Shown piece by piece: positions 53,018 through 61,136 of a stretch of 64,000 nt of DNA. Below the pieces are notes generated by a model. The model was not told where the DNA came from. It searched no databases and saw nothing but the letters and a program-made list of their open reading frames with translations. Source of the DNA: Rhodospirillales bacterium BBD 1991-14 (GTDB lineage: Bacteria > Pseudomonadota > Alphaproteobacteria > Kiloniellales > Kiloniellaceae). The DNA is taken from positions 1 through 64,000 of the forward strand of contig LYSY01000007.1 of the NCBI GenBank assembly GCA_001657395.1, written 5' to 3'. Both the position numbers and the translations under genes were made by a program. How positions within the stretch are numbered: the stretch's first letter is position 1; each line of letters begins with the position of its first letter.

Positions 53018-53050
53018 TCCAGACGGGATCCAGACGGGATCCAGACGAGG
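53018..53050. repeat. 11-bp tandem repeat, three copies
   Basis: TCCAGACGGGA twice (53018-53039) and a third, altered copy (53040-53050), about 47 bp upstream of the phaE-like start. Confidence 0.75.
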
Positions 53051-53133
53051 GGCGGCCTTCTGCGGCCGCGGAAACAGCGGAAGTCAGGGTGAAAACGGCC
53101 GAAAGGGCCCGAAGACCCGCCCGGAGACGGGCG

Positions 53134-53208
53134 TTGACAGGCCGTGATGCGGCGCAGCAATATCTTCCCTGCGGGAGCGGAACGTCCGGTTGAGGCGCCG
53201 CTGCAGCG
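53134..53208 (+). promoter_or_regulatory. Candidate phaR promoter with PhaR-like sites
   Basis: TTGACA (53134-53139) and CAATAT (53158-53163) with an 18-base spacer. The spacer holds TGCGGCGCA (53148-53156) and the leader holds CGCTGCAGCG (53199-53208); both are TGC/GCA palindromes resembling the CTGC-N3/4-GCAG sites bound by PhaR in Rhodobacter and Paracoccus. Autoregulation is inferred. Confidence 0.4.
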
Positions 53209-53311
53209 CCCGGGACCCAAGGCCCGCGCGCCCGCAAACGATGAAAACGCCGGTGCCGGATACCCATGAAGAGTTCATGACCGGGACGCGCGGCGGGAAA
53301 GGCAAGGGAAC

Positions 53312-53944
53312 TTGGCTGCTTCCAGCAAAGGTGGAAAGAAGCGGGATGGGAACGACGGGCCCATCACGATCAAGAAGTACGCGAACCGCAGGCTCTACAA
53401 CACCGCGACCAGCAGCTACGTGACCTTGGACCATCTCTGCCAGATGGTGCAGGACGATGTCGACTTCGTCGTCTACGACGCCAAGAGCGGCGAAGACATC
53501 ACCCGCGCGGTGCTGACGCAGATCATCGTCGAGGAGGAATCCAAGGGCCAGAACCTCCTGCCCATCAACTTCCTCAGGCAGCTTATCTCCTTTTACGGGG
53601 ATTCCATGCAGTGGATGGTTCCGCGCTACCTCGAACATATGATGGAGAGTTTCGCCCAGAACCAGGACCGCATGCGCCAGTCCATGCAGGAAACCTTCGG
53701 CAACATGTTCCCCTTCGGCAATCTGGAGGAAATGGGCAAGCAGAACATGGCGCTGTTCGAAAGCGCCATGCGCATGTTCTCCCCCTTCCCCGCCGACCAG
53801 GATGAAAACGGCGACAAGCCGGCGGCCGAGAACGGCCGCGCCGATACCAAGGCCGAGGCCTCTTCGGAATCCCTGGAAGACCTGAAGGCGCAGATCGATC
53901 AGCTGCAGAAGCAGATCAACACGCTCACCAAAGACAAGACCTAG
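53312..53944 (+). CDS. phaR: PHA synthesis repressor PhaR
   Basis: Predicted 210-residue repressor that senses PHA granules. N-terminal PHB_acc_N domain: ITIKKYANRRLYNTATSSYVTLDHLCQMVQDDVDFVVYDAKSGEDITRAVLTQIIVEEES, then PINFLRQLISFYGDSMQWMVPRYLEHMMESF and a C-terminal coiled coil LEDLKAQIDQLQKQINTL. The start is a TTG with AAGGGA seven bases upstream; no ATG lies near the conserved N-terminus. It is divergent from the phaE-like/phaC/phaA genes, which it presumably represses. Confidence 0.94.
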   Translation: MAASSKGGKKRDGNDGPITIKKYANRRLYNTATSSYVTLDHLCQMVQDDVDFVVYDAKSGEDITRAVLTQIIVEEESKGQNLLPINFLRQLISFYGDSMQWMVPRYLEHMMESFAQNQDRMRQSMQETFGNMFPFGNLEEMGKQNMALFESAMRMFSPFPADQDENGDKPAAENGRADTKAEASSESLEDLKAQIDQLQKQINTLTKDKT

Positions 53945-53994
53945 AAGAGCTTTGATAAAGAGGTCCGGGCAGGTCCCGGCCTCAGCCGCTGACC

Positions 53995-54045
53995 GCCCCT
54001 AGTCGCCCACGGCCCCTAGTCGCCCACGGCCCCTAATCGCCCACC
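53995..54045. repeat. 17-bp tandem repeat spanning a stop codon
   Basis: GCCCCTAGTCGCCCACG occurs twice and a third, altered copy covers the last codons and stop of the minus-strand EAL gene. Each copy carries the GAC/GAT-TAG end, so the array looks like repeated duplication of the gene's 3' end. Confidence 0.8.
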
Positions 54046-55760
54046 GCCAGGGCGCCCTTCGGCGCCGCATCCCCCTGCTGGCGGCGCAGCAGGCGCTCGT
54101 CGACCTCCGGCCGGCCGAAGTAGTAGCCCTGCAAGAGGTCGACACCTTCGGCCGAGAGGTAATCGGCATCCTCTTTGGTCTCGACGCATTCGGCCACCGT
54201 GGCCACGCCCATGGCCTGGGCAAGGGCCAGCAGATTGCGGATGAAGATCTGGTTCTCCTTGTCCGCAGTGATGTCGCGGATGAAGGATCCGTCGATCTTC
54301 ACGACATCGACGGTCAGCGCGCGCAGATGATGGAAGGTGGTGAAGCCGGCGCCGAAGTCGTCAAGCGCAACCTCGCAGCCAAGGGAGCGCAGCGATGCGA
54401 CGAAGCGCGAGGTCTCGTCGACGTCCATGAGCGCCGTCGTCTCGGTAATCTCGACGATAAGCCGGGAGGCCAGGTCGCGGTGCCCCTTCAGGCGGGCAAT
54501 AAGGCCGCGCTGCCAGGACCGCTCCGTGGCCGTCAGGCCGGAGATGTTGATGGCCAGCCTCACATCCGGGTAGCGCTCCAGGGCGGCGAGGGCCAGGTCG
54601 CGCACCCTGTTGTCGATGGAGCGCATCAGACCGAGCTGTTCGATCGCGGGGATGAACTGGGCGGCGGGCACCAGGGCACCGGCCTTGTCGTACATCCGCA
54701 CCAGGCATTCGAAGTAGCGCACCGCGTGGGAGCGGGCGTCGACGACCGGCTGATAGGAGAGCGCGATGCGGTCGTCGCGCAAGGCTTCCTGCACTTCCTC
54801 GCCGATATCCATGGAGGCACGGTAGTCCAGGCGCTGCGCCTCGCTCAGCTCATAGAACCGCAGGCAGTCGCGGCCGGCCGCCTTGGCCTGCTGCAGAGCG
54901 CTTTCCGCTTTGGTCATGGTGTCCACGGCCGTCTTGCTCTGGCTGCAGAAGGCGACCGCACCGATGGAGACGGTGACGTGAATGCGCTCACCGCCGACCA
55001 CCACGGGGTCGTCGCGCATGCGCAACAGAATACGCTCGGCCGCGGCCTGAGCCTTTTCCTCGCTGCAGACCGACAGCAGCGCGCCGAAGCAGTCGCCGCT
55101 GGGCCGGCCGATCACATCGGCGGCGCGCAGGCAGTCGTCCAGGCGCCGGCCAAGTTCGACCAGCACCGCATCGCCGACCTCGTAGCCGTAGCCGGTGTTG
55201 ATGCGGTCGAGATGGTCGATGCCGATGACGATATAGACGCCGGGCTGGCCGAAACGCTGCGACTGGGTGAGCGCGTGCTCAAGCGCTTCGCGCATGCGCA
55301 GCTTGTTGTAGTGGCCCGTCAGGTCGTCGAAGTTGGCGAGGTACTGCAGGCGTTCCTCGTGGCGCTTGCGCTGGGTGATCAGCCGGATCACACCGCTCAT
55401 GCGCGCCGGTACGCCGGCCGGCGAGTACTCCACGCTGCCGCGGTCATGCAGCCACTGGAAATCGCCCCGGCCGGTGCGAATGCGAAATTCGCAGTCGTAG
55501 TTTGCTGAACCGGCGAAATGGTCCGACAGAAGGCGGCGGCGGCGGGGAATGTCCTCGGGGCTGATCCGCAGCTGCAGCTCTTCGCCGCTGCGCGGTACCG
55601 GCAGCTCGTCGTTCTCGAAAAGCGCCTCGACATCGCCGCTGAAGGAGATTTGATCGGTTGCCAGGTCCCAGTCGTAGACGACATCGCCGGAAGCCCGGAT
55701 CGCCGCACGCAGGCGCCCGAGTTCCATTTCCGTGTCGTCCTTGCCTCTGGCATCGATCAC
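54033..55760 (-). CDS. PAS-GGDEF-EAL protein with degenerate GGDEF
   Basis: Predicted 575-residue cyclic-di-GMP protein. PAS domain about residues 15-130 (VVYDWDLATDQISFSGDVEALF); GGDEF domain about 135-300, where the GGDEF motif reads RPSGDCFGALL, so cyclase activity is unlikely; EAL domain about 315-560 with YFECLVRM (EAL motif as ECL, Glu kept), NISGLTATE, DDFGAGFTTFHHLRALTVDVVKIDGSFI and VATVAECVETKEDADYL. Phosphodiesterase activity is plausible with the GGDEF acting as a GTP sensor. Its 3' end forms part of a 17-bp tandem repeat. Confidence 0.9.
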   Translation of the reverse strand: MIDARGKDDTEMELGRLRAAIRASGDVVYDWDLATDQISFSGDVEALFENDELPVPRSGEELQLRISPEDIPRRRRLLSDHFAGSANYDCEFRIRTGRGDFQWLHDRGSVEYSPAGVPARMSGVIRLITQRKRHEERLQYLANFDDLTGHYNKLRMREALEHALTQSQRFGQPGVYIVIGIDHLDRINTGYGYEVGDAVLVELGRRLDDCLRAADVIGRPSGDCFGALLSVCSEEKAQAAAERILLRMRDDPVVVGGERIHVTVSIGAVAFCSQSKTAVDTMTKAESALQQAKAAGRDCLRFYELSEAQRLDYRASMDIGEEVQEALRDDRIALSYQPVVDARSHAVRYFECLVRMYDKAGALVPAAQFIPAIEQLGLMRSIDNRVRDLALAALERYPDVRLAINISGLTATERSWQRGLIARLKGHRDLASRLIVEITETTALMDVDETSRFVASLRSLGCEVALDDFGAGFTTFHHLRALTVDVVKIDGSFIRDITADKENQIFIRNLLALAQAMGVATVAECVETKEDADYLSAEGVDLLQGYYFGRPEVDERLLRRQQGDAAPKGALAVGD

Positions 55761-56095
55761 GCCGCTGCTCTCCTACCTGAAGCTGAACCATCGCCCCCCA
55801 ATGCTGGACACCCCCGATACTGGGCGCCCTCAGTGCTGGCGCGACCGTCCCCGGCCTTAGAGGCGCCATCTGGCACCCGATACATGAGAATCTGGCAGTG
55901 CCCCCTTAAAGAAACATGAACGTTCGAGGAGAGTTTGTTGTAAATTTTGACCTGAACGTGGTATTATTTTAGTAAATATCGCCCACTTCGTTTATATTTC
56001 TGAGTTTTATAGATAATTTTATTGGTTAATATATAAACCAAGTTAGATTCAATGCTTGATAAATTTTTCATAAGATGCATCTATTGTATGCGAGG
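55761..56095. other. AT-rich intergenic region with a 20-bp palindrome
   Basis: About 55915-56095 is strikingly AT-rich against the surrounding DNA. It contains TTGGTTAATATATAAACCAA (56022-56041, 18 of 20 positions symmetric), a likely protein-binding palindrome upstream of the next gene. No coding potential is seen. Confidence 0.6.
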
Positions 56096-56581
56096 ATGAA
56101 AGGACTGGACCCCGACCCGATGACCGGTGTTCCCAAGATGCAGCTGTTGCCAGCGCCCGGCGCCAAGCCGTTGGCGCCTTCAGGCGCTGCAGGCCAGGGG
56201 TCCGGATCGCGGCAGGTGATCGAGGCGGTGGTCAGAACCACGCCGCCGCGCGCCGGCAGCGAAGAGGCCGCTGCCCGCGCCCTTGTCGAGCAACGTGCCG
56301 GGGAGGGCCGCGACGGTTCGGCCGGGCGGGAGCGGACCGCGGCATCGCAGGAGCCGGCAAAGGGACGTCTCGCCAGTTTCTCCCGCTTGTCGTCCATGCC
56401 CTTCATGGTGCAGGTCCTGGGCCAGCAGGCCCTGGCGGAGCGCTCGCCGGCCGCGGCGGCGCAGACCCCGCTTTCACAGCATCGTGACGGCGCCCTGATG
56501 GGAAGCGATCTCTATCGCAAGGCCGGCGGCGAGCCGGAGCTGATGCCCGACAACGCAACGCTGGTGCGCTTCGCCGTCTAG
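56096..56581 (+). CDS. Small alphaproteobacterial hypothetical protein
   Basis: Predicted 161-residue, Ala/Pro-rich, mostly disordered protein. The end is the most structured part: LASFSRLSSMPFMVQVLGQQALAERS, then HRDGALMGSDLYRKAGGEPELMPDNATLVRFAV. Similar short proteins with a VQVLGQ-type block and a final GSDLYRxAGGEP motif are seen in Rhodospirillales, function unknown. Several starts are possible (56075, 56096, 56120); the one with GCGAGG directly upstream is used. Its codon use is typical of the genome, although the promoter region is AT-rich. Confidence 0.6.
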   Translation: MKGLDPDPMTGVPKMQLLPAPGAKPLAPSGAAGQGSGSRQVIEAVVRTTPPRAGSEEAAARALVEQRAGEGRDGSAGRERTAASQEPAKGRLASFSRLSSMPFMVQVLGQQALAERSPAAAAQTPLSQHRDGALMGSDLYRKAGGEPELMPDNATLVRFAV

Positions 56582-56699
56582 CCGTCCTACGAAGTGGACA
56601 GCGCCGAACTCCAGCCCCGACTTGCGCCGATCAGCGGGACTTGATTGCCGGTCAACGATTCCGGTCGACCGGCAACCGGCAGCCCAGCGCAGTCCGCCA

Positions 56700-57119
56700 T
56701 CAGAACTTCCGCGTCTTGTCGGCCTCCGTCTTGTGGGCCAAAACCAGAAGCGTATCGCCCGACTTCACAGACTTGCCGTCAGGATGCTTCACCTGCTCGT
56801 GCTTGCCGCGATGGACCTTGCCATCGGCCGGCGAGCGATAGCGGTATTCGACATAGGTGACCTTGACCAACCTGTAGTCCTTGTAGGCCGGATGGGTCTC
56901 ATGAATACGCTGCATCGGGGCGCAGGGACCGTGATCGGTCGTCGTCGTGGTCTTTGAAAGAACGCCGCGCTCACGCTTCGTCATGTAGCAGAGTTCTTCG
57001 ACCTTGGTCACCCGCGCCATCGTCTCTTCGTAGTTGGTGGCACGGTCGAACTGCGCATAGAGAAAGAGCCCGCCAAGACCCAGAGGGATCAGAACGAACT
57101 TGATCAGCAGCCTGCTCAT
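56700..57119 (-). CDS. Membrane-anchored hypothetical protein
   Basis: Predicted 139-residue protein with an N-terminal anchor LLIKFVLIPLGLGGLFLYAQF and a periplasmic part containing two cysteines (VEELCYMTKRERG and TTDHGPCAPMQ), a Thr run and YRLVKVTYVEYRYRSPADGKVHRGKHEQVKHPDGKSVKSGDTLLVLAHK, which looks like a small beta-barrel or DUF3592-type domain. No family is firmly recognised. It is divergent from no gene and lies between a plus-strand hypothetical and the GlxA-like gene; probably monocistronic. Confidence 0.65.
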   Translation of the reverse strand: MSRLLIKFVLIPLGLGGLFLYAQFDRATNYEETMARVTKVEELCYMTKRERGVLSKTTTTTDHGPCAPMQRIHETHPAYKDYRLVKVTYVEYRYRSPADGKVHRGKHEQVKHPDGKSVKSGDTLLVLAHKTEADKTRKF

Positions 57120-57275
57120 GAGGAAATCTCCCGGATCGCGAGGGACGCTTAGCCTGCGCCCGCAAGCTGCGCCGGGACCCGGAAAGATTCTCTTAAAAAG
57201 GGTAATTGAGGCGGAGTTGATTCAATTGATGGTGTCTTCCGCCGGCCTGTGGAGCGGCGCCCGGCTTGTCCCGTC

Positions 57276-58277
57276 CTATCGTTCGCTGTGTTCTGCGGCG
57301 CCGGCAGCCTGGTCACGACCCTGCCGCTCCTCGCGGGGCATCTTGTTGAAGAATTCCCGATAGCACTTGGAGAAGTGAGAAGCGGAAACGAAGCCGCAGG
57401 CCAGTGCGACGTTCAGGATGGACATCGCAGTCTGCTTCAGCAGCGCGCGCGCCCGGTAAAGCCGCAGTTCCAGGTAGTAGCGGGTCGGTGTCCGGGCCAG
57501 GTACTTGCGGAACAGGCGTTCGAGCTGACGGTTGGACAGCGCCGCCCGGCGGGCGAGTTCGGCCCGGGACAGCGGCTCCTCGAGATTGGTCTCCATCAAT
57601 TCCACGACCTGAAGCAGCTTCGGGTGACTGATGCCGAGGCGGCCCTGAAGGCTCATGCGCTGATGATCGTGGGTCTCGCGAATGCGCTCGTGAATGAACT
57701 GTTCGGCGACCCGGGTGGCGAGATCGCGGCCCAGCCGCTCGCCGATCAGACTCAGCATCATGTCCAGGGAGGCGGTCCCGCCGGAGCAGGTCAGACGGCC
57801 CCGGTCGACTTCGAAGAGCTCGCCGGTGATGTCCAACTCCGGAAAGTCCTCGCGGAACGCATCGAGGTTCTCCCAATGCACCGTGCAGCGATAGCCCTTC
57901 AAAAGGCCGGCCCAGGCCAGCAGGTAGCTGCCGGTCGACAGCGCCCCGACACGGCTGCCGCTGCGCTCCAGGCGGCGCAGGGCCGATATGGCCGGCGACT
58001 CCCGAAAACGGTGAATGTCCATGCCGCCGACCACGATGAAGTAGTCCGGCGACTGACAGGCATCGAGCGCACAGTCCGGCAACATGCGCAGCCGGTCGGA
58101 GGCCGGTGCCGGCCCGCCGTCCTCGGTCACGATCTGCCAGTCGTAACACGGGCTGCCGGTCAGACGGTTGGCCACACGCAGCGGCTCCACAGCACAGCTG
58201 AACGCCAGCATGGAAAAACCGGGCAGCAGAAAGAAGGCAAAGGTCTGTTGCGACTCGGCGCTGGGCTTAACGTCCAC
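57276..58277 (-). CDS. GlxA-family AraC-type regulator with DJ-1/PfpI domain
   Basis: Predicted 333-residue regulator. The N-terminal half (FAFFLLPGFSMLAFSCAVEPLRVANRLTGSPCYDWQIVTEDGG; FIVVGG; VGALSTGSYLLAWAGLLKGYRCTVHWE) is a DJ-1/PfpI-like ligand-binding domain with TGSYLLA in place of the nucleophile elbow. The C-terminal half is an AraC HTH pair (SRAELARRAALSNRQLERLFRKYLARTPTRYYLELRLYRARALL; SILNVALACGFVSASHFSKCYREFF). GlxA-type proteins such as GbdR control glycine-betaine, carnitine or polyamine catabolism. A GTG start with AGGA nearby is used; longer forms are unconserved. Confidence 0.88.
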   Translation of the reverse strand: MDVKPSAESQQTFAFFLLPGFSMLAFSCAVEPLRVANRLTGSPCYDWQIVTEDGGPAPASDRLRMLPDCALDACQSPDYFIVVGGMDIHRFRESPAISALRRLERSGSRVGALSTGSYLLAWAGLLKGYRCTVHWENLDAFREDFPELDITGELFEVDRGRLTCSGGTASLDMMLSLIGERLGRDLATRVAEQFIHERIRETHDHQRMSLQGRLGISHPKLLQVVELMETNLEEPLSRAELARRAALSNRQLERLFRKYLARTPTRYYLELRLYRARALLKQTAMSILNVALACGFVSASHFSKCYREFFNKMPREERQGRDQAAGAAEHSER

Positions 58278-58909
58278 TGTTCCTACGGCCTCTCCCGACT
58301 CCGGCCCTGCCCCCCGCACGGCCGTGCATCGCGCACAGCATACCCACAAGCCCTCGATGAACAATGGTTTGCGCGGTGGCCAAGGACGCCCATCGTTTAC
58401 ACAAAGAGGGGCAGAGGAGCCTGGATCGCCCCTATTTTGACCCTGGCGTAGAGCCGCCGAGGCAGCGATAGATTCATCCTGTACGAGAGGTTGACGCGGT
58501 CACGATGCAATCACCGAAGGACCGGTCCGGCGCCTTCGGCAACGTCCGCCGCTCAAAAAGTCTGTGAGTCAGGGTTGCATGGCTTTCTTGCGGCCCCAAG
58601 TTGAATAGCAGGAGCTCAGGCAGCCCAAAGATTGATGGGTCCCTGGCCGGCGCGGACCATGGAGTCCGGCGCCACGACAGGCGCGCGGCGCGAAAATGAA
58701 TTATCTTTCGGTATTTTAGATACTCCATACTCGCGTAAGGACATTGCGCCGGAACAGCCTATAAAGACGGTTCCGCCAGGGTTTTAAAAGTGTCCTCGCG
58801 AAAAAACTCTTGCCTTATTTACTTCATAAAGTGATTATGCAATATCACCGTATCGATTAGATTCTTACTTAAGGTTGAGCGGGAATCACAACAAAGATGG
58901 TGGGATCGA
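58278..58909. other. Long intergenic gap with candidate promoter
   Basis: No convincing gene in 632 bp. The last 150 bp are AT-rich and include TTGCCT (58810-58815), a 17-base spacer and GATTAT (58833-58838), a fair promoter for the XRE gene. CGGAAC (58750-58755) and GTTCCG (58770-58775) form an inverted repeat just upstream. A small RNA in the gap cannot be excluded. Confidence 0.35.
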
Positions 58910-59284
58910 GTGGAAACTGTATCTGCTAATATTCAAAGCGTTGAGAAGTTCGTCGGTCAACGTATCCGCGAGCGGCGTACCATGCTGGGGCTGACCCAGC
59001 AGCAGCTTGCGGAGATGATCGGCGTGACCTATCAGCAGGCCCACAAGTACGAGCGCGGTATCAACCGCGTTTCGGCCGGCCGGCTGTTCGAGATCGCCAA
59101 GGTGCTTGGTGTCGACATCGGGTTCTTCTATGAGGGCCTGAACAGCGAAGACGGGCGCCTGAACGAGCGTCAACGGATGTGCTTGGATCTGGCACGTAAC
59201 TTCACCCGTATCTCGAACGACCGCCATCAGGAGGCCGTGAGCCAGTTGTGCCGCGTCCTGGCGGACGGCGGACGGCCTCACTGA
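58910..59284 (+). CDS. XRE-family regulator, PhrR/PraR-like
   Basis: Predicted 124-residue regulator with one HTH: FVGQRIRERRTMLGLTQQQLAEMIGVTYQQAHKYERGINRVSAGRLFEIAKVLGVDIGFFYEGL. The RRTMLGLTQQQLA and YEKGxNRVSAGRL pattern is that of the alphaproteobacterial PhrR/PraR group, implicated in stress response, attachment and quorum control. The tail (NERQRMCLDLARNFTRISNDRHQEAVSQLCRVL) is amphipathic. A GTG start is used. A 16-bp tandem repeat begins 8 bases after the stop. Confidence 0.88.
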   Translation: METVSANIQSVEKFVGQRIRERRTMLGLTQQQLAEMIGVTYQQAHKYERGINRVSAGRLFEIAKVLGVDIGFFYEGLNSEDGRLNERQRMCLDLARNFTRISNDRHQEAVSQLCRVLADGGRPH

Positions 59285-59291
59285 GGCCCGG

Positions 59292-59365
59292 CCTGACTGA
59301 AAGCCAGTCTGACTGAAAGCCAGTCTGACTGAAAGCCAGTCTGACTGAAAGCCTGTCTGACTGAG
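59292..59365. repeat. 16-bp tandem repeat, four copies plus partial
   Basis: TCTGACTGAAAGCCAG in four near-identical copies with a partial fifth. The period is not a multiple of three, so frames read through it are artefacts. Confidence 0.88.
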
Positions 59366-59499
59366 GGTCTGCGATCGGCTTTGAACGGGGACTGCCAGGC
59401 TGCGGATGGCCCGGCAGTCCCGTTCCTCGACCTTTGCCTTCCAGGAAACCGCCACTCCAGCGGTTAAATGACCTGGGCTTTGCCCGGTCTGCGCACCCC

Positions 59500-59541
59500 G
59501 GCCGCTTGTCCCCGGCCGCTTGTCCCCGGCCGCTTGTCCCC
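59500..59541. repeat. 14-bp tandem repeat, three copies
   Basis: GGCCGCTTGTCCCC repeated three times exactly. Confidence 0.85.
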
Positions 59542-59661
59542 GGATCGCGCAGGCGGCACACTGATTGCGGGGTCGAAGCCTGCACCGCCGGATCCGGTCC
59601 GGGTGCGGCGCTTTGCGCCCCTGCCCGCAGCAGACAAAGAAGACCCAAGGCCGAACCGAAC

Positions 59662-59898
59662 GTGTCCTCCCTGCTTCCGCAACAACAGCTGGTGCTGGAA
59701 CTGCTGCGCATGTCCGGCGAGATCGGCGTCACGGAACAGACGTCGGAAACCATTCTCTGGCGGACCCTGCGCGAGTGCCGCGCCAAGGGCTGGCTGACCA
59801 TCACCGAGGTCAGTCCGGGGATACACTCTGTGGCCATGACGCCCGGGGGCCGCCGCAAGATCGAGTCGGTCTCGCCCGGAGATGCGGCAAAGGCCTAA
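59662..59898 (+). CDS. Small winged-helix-like protein
   Basis: Predicted 78-residue protein: LLPQQQLVLELLRMSGEIGVTEQTSETILWRTLRECRAKGWLTITEVSPGIHSVAMTPGGRRKIE. The pattern of helix, turn, SETILWRTLRECRAKGWL and a beta hairpin VSPGIHSVAMTPGGR is that of a small winged helix, similar to phage-type or MarR-like DNA-binding domains. A GTG start is used because everything upstream is repeat-derived. Too short for firm assignment. Confidence 0.5.
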   Translation: MSSLLPQQQLVLELLRMSGEIGVTEQTSETILWRTLRECRAKGWLTITEVSPGIHSVAMTPGGRRKIESVSPGDAAKA

Positions 59899-60140
59899 TG
59901 CGCCCGGAGACGCGCCCCGAGATGCCTGCGGGGGATGCCTGCGGGGATTACCGGGAGCAGTCCCGGCGCCACGGCAGTAGATGTGCGCCGGACGTCTGGG
60001 CTTCATCAAGCCGTCATACATCTGTAACCTTCCAATCATGGGGCAGGATTACTCTCCGGCGTTCCGCGGTCGGGCCCCGGCATTCGGCCCTTGAGCGCGC
60101 TTGAGTTTTCTTCCCGACATTTCCACCGGAGGCTCCCACG

Positions 60141-61136
60141 ATGCCATCGCTTCGTCATGCTGTTGCCGGCCTGCTGCTCGCCGCGCTCGCCGTCTTCCTT
60201 CCCAACTCTTCCGCCCTGGCCGTCTCGGGCAAGCTGGTCGTCTACACCTCCCAGCTTGAGAAGGACGCCCAGCAGACCGTCGATGCCTTCAAGGCCAAGT
60301 ATCCGGACGTCGAGGTGGAGTGGACCCGCAACGGCACCTCGAAGCTGATGAACATCCTGCGCGCGGAGATCTCCGCCGGCGAGATCAAGCCCGATGTCCT
60401 GCTGATCGCCGACATCATCAACATGGGCCAGTTGAAGAAGGAAGGCCGTCTGCTGCCTTACAAGGAGGCCGCCGTCGGCCCCTATGATCAGGCGCTCTAC
60501 GACGCCGACATGACCTATTTCGGCACCAAGCTGATCACCACCGGCATCGTCTACAACACCGCCGCGCCGATGAAGCCGAAGTCCTGGAGCGATCTGCTGG
60601 CCGCCGAGGCCAAGGGTCTGGTCGCAATGCCGAGCCCGCTCTACTCCGGCGCCGCGCTCAACCACATGCACAGTGTCGTGAATGCACCGGGCCTGGGCTG
60701 GGACTACTACGAAGGCCTGGCCGGCAACGACATCACGCCCAAGGGCGGCAACGGCGGCACCTTCAAGGCAGTTGCCAGCGGCGAGAAGCTCTACGGCATC
60801 GTCATCGACTTCCTGGCCATCCGCAACAAGCTGGAAGGCTCGCCGGTCGACTTCGTCTTCCCCGAGGAAGGGGTGAGTGCGGTGACCGAACCGGTGGCCA
60901 TTCTCTCGACCTCCAGGAACGTTCCGGCCTCCCAGGCCTTCGTCGACTTCATCCTCTCGGAAGAGGGCCAGACGCTGGCCGCGGACCAGGGTTTCCTGCC
61001 CGCCCATCCGGCCGTCGCCCCGCCGCCGGGCTTTCCCGCGCAGTCCGAGATCAAGCTGATCGGCTTTGATGCCGCCCAGGCGATCGAGACGGACAAGAGC
61101 GCGCGGATGAAGTTCACCGAACTGTTCGGCGAGTAA
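60141..61136 (+). CDS. Iron/phosphonate-type ABC transporter binding protein
   Basis: Predicted 331-residue periplasmic binding protein: signal peptide AVAGLLLAALAVFLPNSSALA, then VSGKLVVYTSQLEKDAQQTVDAFKAKYPDVEVEWTRNGTSKLMNILRAEISAGEIKPDVLLIAD. It belongs to the cluster that includes FbpA/FutA ferric-iron and 2-aminoethylphosphonate binders. The ligand is not certain; tyrosines TYFGTKLIT and PLYSG are candidate ligands. GGAGG precedes the ATG. One-base overlap (TAATG) with the permease gene. Confidence 0.9.
   Translation: MPSLRHAVAGLLLAALAVFLPNSSALAVSGKLVVYTSQLEKDAQQTVDAFKAKYPDVEVEWTRNGTSKLMNILRAEISAGEIKPDVLLIADIINMGQLKKEGRLLPYKEAAVGPYDQALYDADMTYFGTKLITTGIVYNTAAPMKPKSWSDLLAAEAKGLVAMPSPLYSGAALNHMHSVVNAPGLGWDYYEGLAGNDITPKGGNGGTFKAVASGEKLYGIVIDFLAIRNKLEGSPVDFVFPEEGVSAVTEPVAILSTSRNVPASQAFVDFILSEEGQTLAADQGFLPAHPAVAPPPGFPAQSEIKLIGFDAAQAIETDKSARMKFTELFGE

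Larger units (their letters stand above)
52972..53311. other. Divergent control region between phaE-like gene and phaR
   Basis: A 340-bp gap with no gene. It contains the three-copy 11-bp repeat at 53018-53050 near the phaE-like start, and a candidate phaR promoter with two TGC/GCA-type palindromes at 53134-53208. Confidence 0.5.
59285..59661. other. Intergenic region with two tandem arrays
   Basis: No gene is supported in this 377-bp gap; it carries the 16-bp array at 59292-59365 and the 14-bp array at 59500-59541, and then the leader of the small gene starting at 59662. Confidence 0.6.

Noticed and set aside
58474-58728. 84-codon minus-strand frame in the gap before the XRE gene
   Set aside because: No recognisable features, no good ribosome-binding site and unusual composition for this genome.
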